From NCBI RefSeq assembly GCF_015751765.1, contig NZ_JADOTX010000001.1:5270001-5334000 (forward strand): a stretch of 64,000 nucleotides of DNA, given 5' to 3'. Source of the DNA: Micromonospora ureilytica (GTDB lineage: Bacteria; Actinomycetota; Actinomycetes; Mycobacteriales; Micromonosporaceae). Made by a program: the position numbers and the translations under genes. Below, piece after piece: positions 43,035-51,326 of the stretch; within the stretch, counting starts at the first letter, position 1, and each line of letters opens with the position of its first letter. Under the pieces are notes generated by a model. It saw only the letters and a list, made by a program, of their open reading frames with translations. It was not told the origin of the DNA and did not search any database.

Positions 43035-44378
43035 ATGTTCGAATCACGCCGCTCGCGGGTAGCCACACTGGCTGCCTGCGCGACGATCCTGCTCGCCACA
43101 AGCGCTTGCGGGGATGACAAGCCCGAGGAGGCAAGCGCCCAACAGGTGCGCCTCTACGGCACGGACGGCAACATGCTCAACTCCTATCCTGCGGAGTTGA
43201 AGGAACGGGCGAGTCTCGTCGACGGGATGAAGGGCACCACGCCCCTCGTTCCGCTGCCAGACGACTTCAAGGGCCGGCTACGGGCCGTCAATCCGGCGCT
43301 GACGGACTACGTGTACTCCGCCGAGACGTACGACGCGGTGGTGATCGCCGTGCTCGCCGCCCAGTTGGCCGGGAGCACCGACCCGGCCGCCATCACCAAG
43401 CAGATCGTCGCCGTGACCAACGACGGGCAGCGCTGCGAGGACCCCGCCAGCTGTCTCGCGCTGGCCCGCAACGGGCAGGACATCCAGTACCGCGGCGTGT
43501 CGCTGACCCGGGCGGGCTTCACCGACAAGGGTGAGCCGGCCACCGCCAGCTACGCCACGCTGACCTTCGACGGGCAGCAGATCAACGACGGTAAGACCGA
43601 GTTCGTCGGCGCGGGCATCGAGTCGGCGGCGAGCACCAAGACGCCGCCGAAGCCGAAGAAGCAGCGCGCTGGTGGCGACGCCGACCAGGAGCCGCTGATC
43701 CTGGGCGGCCTGTTGCCGAAGACCGGTGACCTCTCGATCGCCTACCCGCCGATGGCGGCCGGCGCCGCGCTGGCCATCAAGGAGATCAACGCCGCTGGCG
43801 GCGCGCTGGGCAAGCCGGTGACGTGGCTGGACGGCGACGACGGCACCAACCCGGCGGTGGCCAAGGCCACGGTGGCCAAGCACGTGACGGACGGCGTCAG
43901 CGTGATCATCGGTGCCGGCGGTTCGGGCATCTCCCGGGCCGTGCTCCCGGACGTGGTGCAGGCCGGGAAGATCCTCTTCTCCCCGTCCAACACCGACGCC
44001 AGCCTGACCGACGTCGACGACCAGGGCCTCTACTTCCGTACCGCCCCGCCGGACAGCCTCCAGGGCCGGGCACTCGCCGACGTGATCCTGCGCGACGGGT
44101 CACAGAAGATCGTGATCGTCGCCCGCAAGGACTCCTACGGTGAGGGCCTGCAGGGCACCGTCCGCGACGAGCTGGAGAAGGCCGGCATCGCCAACGACCG
44201 GCTCAAGCTGTTGACGTACGAGCCGCCGGCCGACGCGAAGGCGGCGCCTGTCGACTTCAGCGGCGGCGCGAAGGAGATCAAGGCATTCGGCGCGGACGCC
44301 GTACTGATCATCGGCTTCGGTGAGTCCGCCCAGGTGATCCGCGGCCTGGCCGACGCCGGGGTGCAGATCCGGCAGTAA
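43035..44378 (+). CDS. branched-chain amino-acid-type binding lipoprotein with its two halves in swapped order
   Basis: A 447-residue exported lipoprotein (signal peptide, Cys25). The fold family is type-1 periplasmic binding proteins (LivK-like), but the order is unusual. Residues about 38-193 (RLYGTDGNM ... AETYDAVVIAVLAAQLAGS ... GVSLTRAGFTDKG) match what is normally the C-terminal half. A Lys/Pro-rich linker (194-220) follows, then residues 221-447 (LILGGLLPKTGDL ... YFRTAPPDSLQG ... GFGESAQVIRGLADAGVQI) match the normal N-terminal half. The end of the second part would run directly into the start of the first, so this is a circular permutation. ATG 43035 follows GGAGGAAGG. No permease genes are adjacent. 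Confidence 0.85.
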   Translation: MFESRRSRVATLAACATILLATSACGDDKPEEASAQQVRLYGTDGNMLNSYPAELKERASLVDGMKGTTPLVPLPDDFKGRLRAVNPALTDYVYSAETYDAVVIAVLAAQLAGSTDPAAITKQIVAVTNDGQRCEDPASCLALARNGQDIQYRGVSLTRAGFTDKGEPATASYATLTFDGQQINDGKTEFVGAGIESAASTKTPPKPKKQRAGGDADQEPLILGGLLPKTGDLSIAYPPMAAGAALAIKEINAAGGALGKPVTWLDGDDGTNPAVAKATVAKHVTDGVSVIIGAGGSGISRAVLPDVVQAGKILFSPSNTDASLTDVDDQGLYFRTAPPDSLQGRALADVILRDGSQKIVIVARKDSYGEGLQGTVRDELEKAGIANDRLKLLTYEPPADAKAAPVDFSGGAKEIKAFGADAVLIIGFGESAQVIRGLADAGVQIRQ

Positions 44379-44398
44379 GCAGGACCCGAAACCCACGA

Positions 44399-44433
44399 CG
44401 GCCGCACCGGCTTCCCGCCGGTGCGGCCGTTTC
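44399..44433 (+). terminator. strong terminator after binding-lipoprotein gene
   Basis: A perfect 13-bp stem CGGCCGCACCGGC / GCCGGTGCGGCCG with a five-base loop is followed by TTTCT. The convergent crotonase gene ends 13 bases further on. Confidence 0.85.
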
Positions 44434-44445
44434 TGGTACGCGGGA

Positions 44446-45189
44446 TCAGCGCGGCCGGCGGCGCTCCAGGAACTCGGTCATCCGGCGGTGCTTCTCGTCG
44501 TCCTCGAAGAGCACCGCCTGGCTGACCAGGTCGAGATGCGGGTGCGCGGCGGCGGGCGCGTCCACCGCCAGCTTGGTCAGCCGCACCGCCAACGGCGAGC
44601 CCAGGGCGATCTCGTCCAGCAACGCGTGCGCCACCGTCAGCAGCTCGTCGGGCTCGTCCACCACCCGGTTCACCAGGCCGATCCGCAGCGCCTCGGCGGC
44701 GTCCACCCGCCGGCCGGTGAAGAGCAGCTCCTTGGCCCGGCCCTCGCCGATCAACGCGGGCAGCCGGTGGGTCGCGCCGGCGCCGGCCAGGATGCCCAAC
44801 CGCACCTCCGGCTGGCCGAAGACCGCCCGCGCCGTGCACACCCGCAGATCGCAGGCGTACGCCAGCTCCGCGCCACCGCCCAACGCCGGCCCGTCGACGG
44901 CCGCCACGGTCGGCATCGGCAGCGCCCGGACACGTGCGAAGGCGGCCGAGTTGATCGCGGCGAGAGCGTCCGTGCGACCCCGTTCGCGGAGCTGGCCGAT
45001 GTCGGCGCCACCGGCGAAGATGCCCGACGTGCCACCGGTCAGCAGCAGCAGGCGCGGGCGCGCCTCCAACTCGGCGCAGACCTGGTGCAGCTCGGCGATC
45101 AGGTCGGCGTCGATGGCGTTGCGCTTCTCCGGCCGGTCCAGGGTGACCACCAGCCGGTCCGGCCGCTCCTCGATCCGCAACCCGCTCAT
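44446..45189 (-). CDS. enoyl-CoA hydratase (crotonase family)
   Basis: A 247-residue crotonase with oxyanion-hole segments at SGIFAGGADIGQL and DGPALGGGAELAYACDLR. A catalytic Glu is present in GQPEVRLGILAGAGATHRLP and a second acidic position in EGRAKELLFTG, fitting hydration of enoyl-CoA in fatty-acid degradation. The start overlaps the stop of the upstream dehydrogenase by four bases, so the pair forms a two-gene beta-oxidation operon. Confidence 0.9.
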   Translation of the reverse strand: MSGLRIEERPDRLVVTLDRPEKRNAIDADLIAELHQVCAELEARPRLLLLTGGTSGIFAGGADIGQLRERGRTDALAAINSAAFARVRALPMPTVAAVDGPALGGGAELAYACDLRVCTARAVFGQPEVRLGILAGAGATHRLPALIGEGRAKELLFTGRRVDAAEALRIGLVNRVVDEPDELLTVAHALLDEIALGSPLAVRLTKLAVDAPAAAHPHLDLVSQAVLFEDDEKHRRMTEFLERRRPR

Positions 45190-46043
45190 TGCCTCACACC
45201 GGCTTCCCAGCGGTAGAAACCCTGCCCTGACTTCTTACCCAGCCGCCCCGCGGCCACCATCTCCTCCAGCAGCGGCGGAGGCGCGAAGCGGTCCCCGTAC
45301 GCGGCCTGGAGGGTGCGGGCGATGTCCAGTCGCACGTCGAGGCCGACCAGGTCGGTGAGTTCCAACGGCCCGATCGGATGCCGGTAGCCGAGCACCATGG
45401 CCTTGTCGATGTCCGCCGGGCTGGCCACCCCGTCGGCGACCATCCGGATCGCCTCCAGCCCGAGGGTGACCCCGAGCCGGGAGGTGGCGAAGCCGGGCAT
45501 GTCGCGTACGACGACGGGGTCTTTGCCCAGCCGGCCGGCGAGCGCGACGGCTGCGGCGGTGGTCTCCTCGGCGGTGGCCGGGCCGACCACGATCTCCAGC
45601 AGCGCCATCGCCCAGACCGGGTTGAAGAAGTGCAGGCCGAGGAAACGTTCGGGCGCGTCCAGCTCGGCGGCCAGAGCACCGATGGCGATGCTTGAGGTGT
45701 TGCTGCCCAGCAACGCCGGGCGCAGCGCGGCGGCGTCCCGGAGCACAGTCCGCTTCTCCTCGAGGCGCTCCGGCACCGCCTCCACGATCACCTGGGGGGC
45801 GGGCGCGACGTCGGCGAGGGTTGGCCGCAGCGTCACCCGCTGGCGGTTCGTGGCGGCCTCGTCGGCACTCAGCTTGCCGCGCTGCACCGCCCGCTCCCAC
45901 AGCTCGGCGAGCCGGTTCAGCGCGGCCGCACCCCGCTCGGGGTCCACCTCGACCAACTCGACGGCGTGCCCGGCGCCGGCCGCCACGTACGCGATGCCGA
46001 GTCCCATCGTGCCGGCACCGACGACCACGAAACGATCGCTCAT
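45186..46043 (-). CDS. 3-hydroxyacyl-CoA dehydrogenase
   Basis: A 285-residue NAD enzyme from ATG 46043 with GGGAGG upstream. Rossmann motif VVVGAGTMGLGIAYVAAGAGH, then SNTSSIAIGALA, the FLGLHFFNPVWAMALLEIV block with catalytic His, and a C-terminal domain with GFATSRLG and the GYRHPIGPLELTDLVGLDVRLDI signature. It oxidises 3-hydroxyacyl-CoA (or 3-hydroxybutyryl-CoA) to the ketoacyl form, following the adjacent hydratase step. Confidence 0.93.
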   Translation of the reverse strand: MSDRFVVVGAGTMGLGIAYVAAGAGHAVELVEVDPERGAAALNRLAELWERAVQRGKLSADEAATNRQRVTLRPTLADVAPAPQVIVEAVPERLEEKRTVLRDAAALRPALLGSNTSSIAIGALAAELDAPERFLGLHFFNPVWAMALLEIVVGPATAEETTAAAVALAGRLGKDPVVVRDMPGFATSRLGVTLGLEAIRMVADGVASPADIDKAMVLGYRHPIGPLELTDLVGLDVRLDIARTLQAAYGDRFAPPPLLEEMVAAGRLGKKSGQGFYRWEAGVRQ

Positions 46044-46220
46044 CACGCCTCCCTGTCCCGTCCGCCGACGCGCGGGGTCCCCGCCACGTCGGCCCGGGTG
46101 TCCCGCCCGCTCCGCTCGCTCATGGTGCGACCCTAGACAGCGCGACGACCCGGCCCATGCGTGGGGGAGCGCCGGATCGGGTAATGACGGCCCGTCAACC
46201 GAGGGAAGGACCGCATCGAG

Positions 46221-46508
46221 ATGAGCCAGGCACCGGAGAGCGTCACCGACGGGGAGATCGTGGAGACCCGAGGCGACGAGCGGGTCGAACTGCTGCGCGC
46301 CGACACCAACAACGACGGCAAGACCGATGTGTGGGTGGTGGACACCGACGGCGACGGCAAGGCGGACCTGTTCCAGTTCGACACCGACGGTGACGGCAAG
46401 GTGGACATCACCATGGTCGACATCGACGAGGACGGCCAACCGGACGAGGTGGTCGACGGCGACGGCGGTCTCCCGCCCGAGCAGCTCCCCCCGACCGTCC
46501 AGGTCTGA
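46221..46508 (+). CDS. acidic protein with four 13-residue Asp-rich (calcium-loop-like) repeats
   Basis: A 95-residue protein without signal peptide. Starting at Asp28, Asp41, Asp54 and Asp67, four consecutive 13-residue units read D-x-[DN]-x-D-G-x-x-D followed by four mostly hydrophobic residues (VWVV, LFQF, ITMV). The acidic loop resembles EF-hand, dockerin or thrombospondin-type calcium loops, and the hydrophobic tetrads would form strands. Calcium binding is likely but unproven. ATG follows GAAGGA. It stands alone between a dehydrogenase and a methyltransferase gene. Confidence 0.75.
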   Translation: MSQAPESVTDGEIVETRGDERVELLRADTNNDGKTDVWVVDTDGDGKADLFQFDTDGDGKVDITMVDIDEDGQPDEVVDGDGGLPPEQLPPTVQV

Positions 46509-46556
46509 GACGTACGGCGGCCCCTGCCTCCGCTCGGCGGACGCGGGGGCCGTCGC

Positions 46557-47345
46557 TCAGTCGACGAGGCGCAGGGTGGCCAGGTAGTAGGGGGCGTCGC
46601 GGTCGTCCACATCGGTGAGCCGCCAACCGGTGCCGTGCACCAGGCTGGCGAACTCCTCCGCCGAGCAGACCAGATAGTCGAACCATCCGGTGCTCAACTC
46701 GCGGTAACGCAGCCGCAGCCGCAGCTGGCCACCGAGCCGGCCGCGCCGACGGTTGCGCTCGTGGTAGCCGGTGTGCAGCGGGTCGCGGGTGCCGTACGGG
46801 TCGGTGCCCTGAGCGATGATCTGCGCGCCCGGTCGGGCCAGCGCGGCGAGCGCGGCGAGGAACTCGGGAGCGCGCTCCCGCCCCTCGAACAGCCCGAGGT
46901 TGTTGCCGAGAAGCAGGAACGTGTCGTACCGCGAACCGTCGGCGACGTGCGTGTCGACAGTGCCGTGCACCAGCCGCCGGACACCGCGACGCCTGCTCAC
47001 CTCCAGCGCGCCCGCGGAGGTGTCCAGCCCGGTGACCGGTACACCGCGCTCCTGGAGCAGCAGCGCGATCCGGCCGGCGCCGGTGCCGATGTCCAGCGTC
47101 TCGCCGCGGGTCCGGTCCACCGCGCGGTGGTCGTACGGCTGCCACTCCGCCGGCCCGTCCAGGTAGTGCGCGGCCGGGGCGCCGTTGATCAGACCGTCGT
47201 CCCGTTCGATGATCTCGATGACCGGTCGCGGCAGTCGACCACCGACCAGGGGGCGGGGGCCCACCCCGGTGGCCACGGCGAGCGTGTCCCGCAGCAGTTC
47301 GCCGATCACGTCACCGATTAGAGGCTCAACCGTCACGGCGTTCAC
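46557..47345 (-). CDS. class I SAM-dependent methyltransferase
   Basis: A 262-residue protein from GTG 47345 (a second GTG is three codons downstream). The SAM site is GETLDIGTGAGRIALLLQERG with GLDTSAGALEVSRRRG, and the post-motif YDTFLLLGNNLGLFEG fits Rossmann-fold methyltransferases of the small-molecule type. Substrate unknown. It is divergent from the PPOX gene over 45 bases. Confidence 0.85.
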   Translation of the reverse strand: MNAVTVEPLIGDVIGELLRDTLAVATGVGPRPLVGGRLPRPVIEIIERDDGLINGAPAAHYLDGPAEWQPYDHRAVDRTRGETLDIGTGAGRIALLLQERGVPVTGLDTSAGALEVSRRRGVRRLVHGTVDTHVADGSRYDTFLLLGNNLGLFEGRERAPEFLAALAALARPGAQIIAQGTDPYGTRDPLHTGYHERNRRRGRLGGQLRLRLRYRELSTGWFDYLVCSAEEFASLVHGTGWRLTDVDDRDAPYYLATLRLVD

Positions 47346-47390
47346 GCTATCCGGCCGCTCAGTGGCCCGGACCGGCCGTATCCTGGCGGC

Positions 47391-47780
47391 GTGACCACGC
47401 TGGACCGGCTGTCGGCCGAGAAGTACATCCTGCTCACGACCTTCCGCAAGGACGGTCGGGCGGTGCCGACCCCGGTCTGGGCGGTACGCGACGGTGAGGC
47501 GTTGGCGGTCTGGACCCGGGCCGACTCGGGCAAGGTGAAGCGGATCCGCCACAACGGCGAGGTGACAGTGGCGCCATGCGACGTGCGGGGTCGGCCACAC
47601 GGGGCGGAGGTGTCAGCCCACGCGACGATCTACGGGGGCGGTGACACCGGTCGGATCCGCGACCTGCTCAAGCACAAGTACCGCCTGATCGGTCGACTGA
47701 GCCTGCTGGGCAGCCGGTTGCGTCGCAGCGAGGGCGGCACGGTCGGCATCCGGGTGACGTTGGCTGAGTCGCAGCGCTGA
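47391..47780 (+). CDS. PPOX-class F420/FMN-dependent oxidoreductase
   Basis: A 129-residue split-barrel protein. The pattern SAEKYILLTTFRKDGRAVPTPVWAV followed by KVKRIRHNGEVTVAPCDVRGRP is that of the pyridoxamine-5'-phosphate-oxidase-like superfamily members that use F420 in actinobacteria. Substrate unknown. The GTG start has little ribosome-site support. Confidence 0.85.
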   Translation: MTTLDRLSAEKYILLTTFRKDGRAVPTPVWAVRDGEALAVWTRADSGKVKRIRHNGEVTVAPCDVRGRPHGAEVSAHATIYGGGDTGRIRDLLKHKYRLIGRLSLLGSRLRRSEGGTVGIRVTLAESQR

Positions 47781-47813
47781 CCCGCGGCGGGCGTCGTGCT
47801 CGCGGCATGGAAA

Positions 47814-47843
47814 GGGGCGGCGGATCGAGATCCACCGCCCCTG
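47814..47843. terminator. bidirectional stem-loop between convergent genes
   Basis: Two 14-base arms AGGGGCGGCGGATC and GATCCACCGCCCCT (one mismatch) lie between the PPOX and bldC 3' ends. Only a short T-run follows on the minus strand, so efficiency is uncertain. Confidence 0.55.
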
Positions 47844-47862
47844 ACGAAAAAACTGCTGCCGC

Positions 47863-48072
47863 TCAGTCGCCCTGCCGCTGCTGCGGGATCTGGCCCTGCA
47901 GAAGCGCCCTGACCTCCGACTCACGGTACCGACGGTGGCCCCCCAGGGTGCGGATGGCACTGAGCTTGCCAGCCTTGGCCCAACGGGTCACCGTCTTCGG
48001 GTCGACCCGGAACATCGACGCCACCTCGGCCGGCGTGAGTAGCGGCTCTGGTTCGTGCGTTCGCGATGCCAT
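47863..48072 (-). CDS. bldC: BldC developmental transcriptional regulator
   Basis: A 69-residue MerR/AlpA-like DNA-binding protein: LLTPAEVASMFRVDPKTVTRWAKAGKLSAIRTLGGHRRYRE, essentially the whole protein, matches BldC of Streptomyces, which delays entry into development and binds direct repeats cooperatively. Length and sequence are typical. A bldC-partner gene lies upstream and vdh beyond it, the same order as in Streptomyces. Confidence 0.95.
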   Translation of the reverse strand: MASRTHEPEPLLTPAEVASMFRVDPKTVTRWAKAGKLSAIRTLGGHRRYRESEVRALLQGQIPQQRQGD

Positions 48073-48323
48073 CGGTCACTCCTCCACATGTATAGACATC
48101 GGCCGGGGTCCCGCCGGCCGACGCGTCTCCCATGGTCCGGCTAGTCCCCGATGTCCGACATGGGCCGAACGGATGAAGGTCCCTAGACGGACGGATGAAC
48201 CATGCCCGATTTTTACGACTTTTACACGGTAGAAAGTACCTTATTCGGACTCATGATCACGGTTCGTGATGCGTCAACTACGAGCACACCTCACCTTGGG
48301 AGCGCTCCTAGGGGTGATATGCC

Positions 48324-49163
48324 CTAATTACACCGCTCCAACAGCTGCACCGCGCGCCACCGTGCCACCAACTTGTCGTACGCCGCGGACGCCTCCTCGG
48401 CCTCGCCGCGCGACAGCCCCGCGAGGCCGCCGGCAACCAGCTCGGGCGAGTCGTCCGCTGTGAGAGTCTCGTCAGAGAGCAGGTCCACCAGACCGCCGTA
48501 GTCCAGCTCGACCACGGACCGGGGATGGAACTCCTCCAGCCAGCGGGCCGCCTCCTCCACCGCCTCGGTGATCGGCGCCTCGCCCACCGACTTGCGCAAC
48601 ACCGACAGCGCCCGTGACGAGCGACGTCGAGCCTTGGAGATCTCGGTGCGGTAGCGCAGCGCCCGCCGGCCCGGCTGCGTGACCAGGTCCCGCTCCGCCG
48701 GGTCGAAGAGCACGAACCACCGCAGCGGTACGCCCCAGGTGGCGATCTGCTCGTGCACCCGGGGCACCCCGTGCTCCAGCACCCGGGCACCACTGCGCCA
48801 GTCGTCCACCACCGCCCTGGCCTGCCCGGCGAGCACCGGCGGCACGAAGGCGTCGGCGAGCACCGAGGGCACCCCGTCCCGGGCGCTGAGAGCCGCCTCA
48901 GCGACCCGGATGCGCAGGTTCCACGGACAGACCAGCAGGCTGTCGTCCGTCTCCAGGACGTACGCCTCCTCCGGCAGGTCCGGCAGCCGGGTCCAGCCCG
49001 CGCCCAGCGCCTCGATCACCGCCGTCCGCTGCCGACCGGGCCCCTCCACCGGGGCGACCGCGCGCCCCTCCGAGACGTAGCGGCGCCAGTAGCTCTGCCG
49101 GTCTCGGTCGAAGGCGGCCAACGGTTCGTACACGCGCAGGTAAGAAGCGAAGAGCGACGGCAC
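48324..49163 (-). CDS. conserved hypothetical between bldC and vdh
   Basis: A 279-residue protein starting at GTG 49163, chosen because GGGAGG lies eight bases upstream; the open frame extends further to 49259 without a ribosome site. The product begins VPSLFASYLRVYEPLAAFDR and is mostly helical, Arg- and Leu-rich, with no membrane segment. Features include CPWNLRIRVAEAAL, FVPPVLAGQARAVVDDW and a C-terminal region with RSVVELDYGGLVDLL. No function is known. It is divergent from vdh. Confidence 0.75.
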   Translation of the reverse strand: MPSLFASYLRVYEPLAAFDRDRQSYWRRYVSEGRAVAPVEGPGRQRTAVIEALGAGWTRLPDLPEEAYVLETDDSLLVCPWNLRIRVAEAALSARDGVPSVLADAFVPPVLAGQARAVVDDWRSGARVLEHGVPRVHEQIATWGVPLRWFVLFDPAERDLVTQPGRRALRYRTEISKARRRSSRALSVLRKSVGEAPITEAVEEAARWLEEFHPRSVVELDYGGLVDLLSDETLTADDSPELVAGGLAGLSRGEAEEASAAYDKLVARWRAVQLLERCN

Positions 49164-49356
49164 CGCGCGATCCTCCCACGAACCACGCCGGTACGCGGTC
49201 AGCGGCCGGAGCACGCGCGCCGCACCGTGGGACGGCGGCCGCGTGTCGAGCGCCCGCACGGCGGCCGATACTAGGCTCGATCACACCGGCAGCATCCCCG
49301 CCGGGGTTCACCAGGTCCACGTCCCACAAGGACGCACACCACAGTAGGAGCCAACC

Positions 49357-50439
49357 ATGGGCGTATTCGCGAGCACCGACGACCCGGTATCGACAGGCCA
49401 CGAACAGGTCGTGTTCTGCCAGGACAAGCAGAGCGGCCTGAAGGCGATCATCGGGATCTACTCCACCGCGCTGGGCCCGGCGCTCGGCGGCACCCGCTTC
49501 TACCCGTACGCGAGCGAGGACGACGCCCTCGCCGACGTGCTGGACCTGTCCCGCGGGATGGCCTACAAGAACGCGCTCGCCGGGCTGGACCTGGGCGGCG
49601 GCAAGGCCGTGATCTGGGGCGACCCGGAGCAGATCAAGAGCGAGGCGCTGCTGCGCGCGTACGGTCGCTTCGTGGAGTCGCTGGGCGGCCGCTACTACAC
49701 CGCCTGCGACGTCGGCACGTACGTGGCGGACATGGACGTCGTGGCCCGGGAGACCCGCTACGTGACCGGGCGCAGCGTGGAGCACGGCGGCGCGGGTGAC
49801 TCGTCGATCCTCACCGCCTGGGGTGTCTTCCAGGGGATGCGGGCCGCGGCCGAGCACGTGTGGGGCACCCCGAGCCTGCGGGGCCGGCGGGTCGGCGTGG
49901 CCGGCCTGGGCAAGGTCGGCAAGTACCTCACCGGTCACCTGCTGGAGGATGGCGCCGAGGTGGTCGCCACCGACGTCAACCCGAAGGCGCTGACCTGGGT
50001 GCGCACCAACCACCCGCAGGTCACCCTGGTCGACGACTCCAGCGCGCTGGTCGCCGCGGACCTCGACGTGTACGCGCCGTGCGCGCTGGGCGGCGCGCTG
50101 AACGACGACACAGTGCCGGCGTTGCGCGCCAAGGTGGTGACCGGGGCGGCGAACAACCAACTCGCCCACCCGGGTATCGAGAAGCTGCTGGCCGACCGCG
50201 GCATCCTCTACACGCCGGACTACGTGGTCAACGCGGGCGGCGTCATCCAGGTCGCGGACGAGATCGAGGGCTTCAACTTCGACCGGGCGAAGCTGCGGGC
50301 GACCCGGATCTACGACACCACCCGGGAGATCCTGCACCTGGCTGACGCGGAGGGCGTGCCCCCGGCCGTGGCGGCCGACCGGCTGGCGGAGCGGCGGATG
50401 GCGGACGTCGGCCGGCTGCGCGCGATCCACCTGCGCTGA
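49357..50439 (+). CDS. vdh: valine (Glu/Leu/Phe/Val) dehydrogenase
   Basis: A 360-residue NAD-dependent amino-acid dehydrogenase. Substrate-side residues include Lys71 ([11 protein letters not shown]) and Lys83 ([11 protein letters not shown]), and the nucleotide site is [13 protein letters not shown]. It oxidatively deaminates branched-chain amino acids to 2-oxo acids and ammonia, feeding precursors for branched fatty acids and polyketides. ATG follows AGGAGCC. Conserved next to the bldC pair. Confidence 0.92.
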   Translation: MGVFASTDDPVSTGHEQVVFCQDKQSGLKAIIGIYSTALGPALGGTRFYPYASEDDALADVLDLSRGMAYKNALAGLDLGGGKAVIWGDPEQIKSEALLRAYGRFVESLGGRYYTACDVGTYVADMDVVARETRYVTGRSVEHGGAGDSSILTAWGVFQGMRAAAEHVWGTPSLRGRRVGVAGLGKVGKYLTGHLLEDGAEVVATDVNPKALTWVRTNHPQVTLVDDSSALVAADLDVYAPCALGGALNDDTVPALRAKVVTGAANNQLAHPGIEKLLADRGILYTPDYVVNAGGVIQVADEIEGFNFDRAKLRATRIYDTTREILHLADAEGVPPAVAADRLAERRMADVGRLRAIHLR

Positions 50440-50743
50440 GCGTTTCGTTCCGGGGGCGGATCGACGAGATCCGCCTCCGGGCCCCCGGTGACGGCGCAGC
50501 TGGGTAAGCTGAGCCCGGGTCAAATTTGATGCGGTTTGTCCGGTGTCACGGGTGCTAACCGTTCCGCTCCTTACCCAGTACACTGGGTAACGGCCGGATC
50601 GACGCGACGCGCAGAGCCGGCTGACGGTAACCCGAGGTGCCGAACGGTGGCATCCCCATGTACCGTAAGAGCCACGAGAGATGCCTGACGTCATCGGGGC
50701 CCGCCTTCGGGCTGCCCCGCATTCTGTGCGAGGGGGTCGAGCC
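50440..50743. promoter_or_regulatory. vdh-DUF3073 intergenic region with a perfect palindrome
   Basis: This 304-base region contains the vdh stem-loop and, at 50571-50590, TTACCCAGT-AC-ACTGGGTAA, nine-bp perfect arms with a two-base centre, typical of a homodimeric repressor operator. It lies about 155 bases before the DUF3073 start. A related GCTGGGTAAGCTG occurs near 50499. Confidence 0.5.
50452..50479 (+). terminator. stem-loop after vdh
   Basis: Arms CGGGGGCGGATC and GATCCGCCTCCG (one wobble) with loop GACGA begin about 12 bases after the vdh stop. No T-run is present. Confidence 0.5.
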
Positions 50744-50959
50744 ATGGGGCGCGGCCGTGCTAAGGCCAAGCAGACTAAGGTGGCGCGGGAGTTGAAGTAC
50801 CACTCCCCGAACACCGACCTCACCGCCTTGCAGCGCGAACTGGCGGGTGCTGGTAAGTCTGAGCACCACTTCGACGACGACTCTAAAGAGTCCGTCGGCG
50901 ATGATGATGAGGATCACGCGGACGACGATCCAGATCCCTGGGTCCGTCCGACCCGCTGA
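50744..50959 (+). CDS. DUF3073 small acidic protein
   Basis: A 71-residue protein from ATG 50744 (AGGGGG upstream) beginning MGRGRAKAKQTKVARELKYHSPNTDLTALQREL, the DUF3073 signature found in actinobacteria, with a highly acidic second half (DDDEDHADDDPDPW). The basic start and acidic end suggest a nucleic-acid or ribosome-linked role, but none is known. Confidence 0.9.
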   Translation: MGRGRAKAKQTKVARELKYHSPNTDLTALQRELAGAGKSEHHFDDDSKESVGDDDEDHADDDPDPWVRPTR

Positions 50960-50973
50960 CCGTTCGACGCAGC

Positions 50974-51001
50974 TGAGCACGCGGTGACCCCCGCGTGCTC
51001 A
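50974..51001 (+). terminator. stem-loop after the DUF3073 gene
   Basis: A perfect 11-bp stem TGAGCACGCGG / CCGCGTGCTCA with a six-base loop starts 15 bases after the stop. Confidence 0.6.
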
Positions 51002-51098
51002 CGCGCGTCTCGTGCAGGTGCAGCTGAGCGACGATCAGGTGCCTGGCCCCGACCGGAGCCAATCCGGCCGCTCGACAGGCCCCTGATCGCGGCTCACC

Positions 51099-51326
51099 TC
51101 AGCGCGGGCGATTGTTCCAGTTGTAGAACGTCGGGATGTTCTCGAAGTGGTTCCAGGCGCAGACCGCGCTGGACCCGTCTCCGCCCGACACCTCCGAGCG
51201 CAGCCGCCGTGCGTCCTCGGCCTCCTGGAGCAGCGCGACGAGCGCGGGAGCCGCGTCTCGCACCCGTTCGGTGACTCCGTCGTCCGCTTCGCGCTCAGGC
51301 CGCCGGTGACTGGTGGTCTCGGGCAT
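51099..51326 (-). CDS. putative RiPP precursor peptide with aromatic-X-Asn core (cyclophane type)
   Basis: A 75-residue peptide from ATG 51326, with GGAGC just upstream, overlapping the 3' end of the radical SAM gene by 32 bases. Residues 1-50 are a helical, charged leader (ALVALLQEAEDARRLRSE). The C-terminal 20 residues hold W58-N-H, F61-E-N, F67-Y-N and W70-N-N, the aromatic-X-X3 three-residue pattern that cyclophane-forming radical SAM enzymes cross-link. The pairing resembles actinobacterial multi-cyclophane RiPPs (Amc type), an assignment from memory of the family. No transporter or protease gene adjoins. Confidence 0.75.
   Translation of the reverse strand: MPETTSHRRPEREADDGVTERVRDAAPALVALLQEAEDARRLRSEVSGGDGSSAVCAWNHFENIPTFYNWNNRPR

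Noticed and set aside
49164..49259. Longer N-terminus for the bldC-partner gene
   Set aside because: The upstream portion lacks a ribosome site, whereas the GTG at 49163 has a strong one and yields a natural-looking N-terminus.
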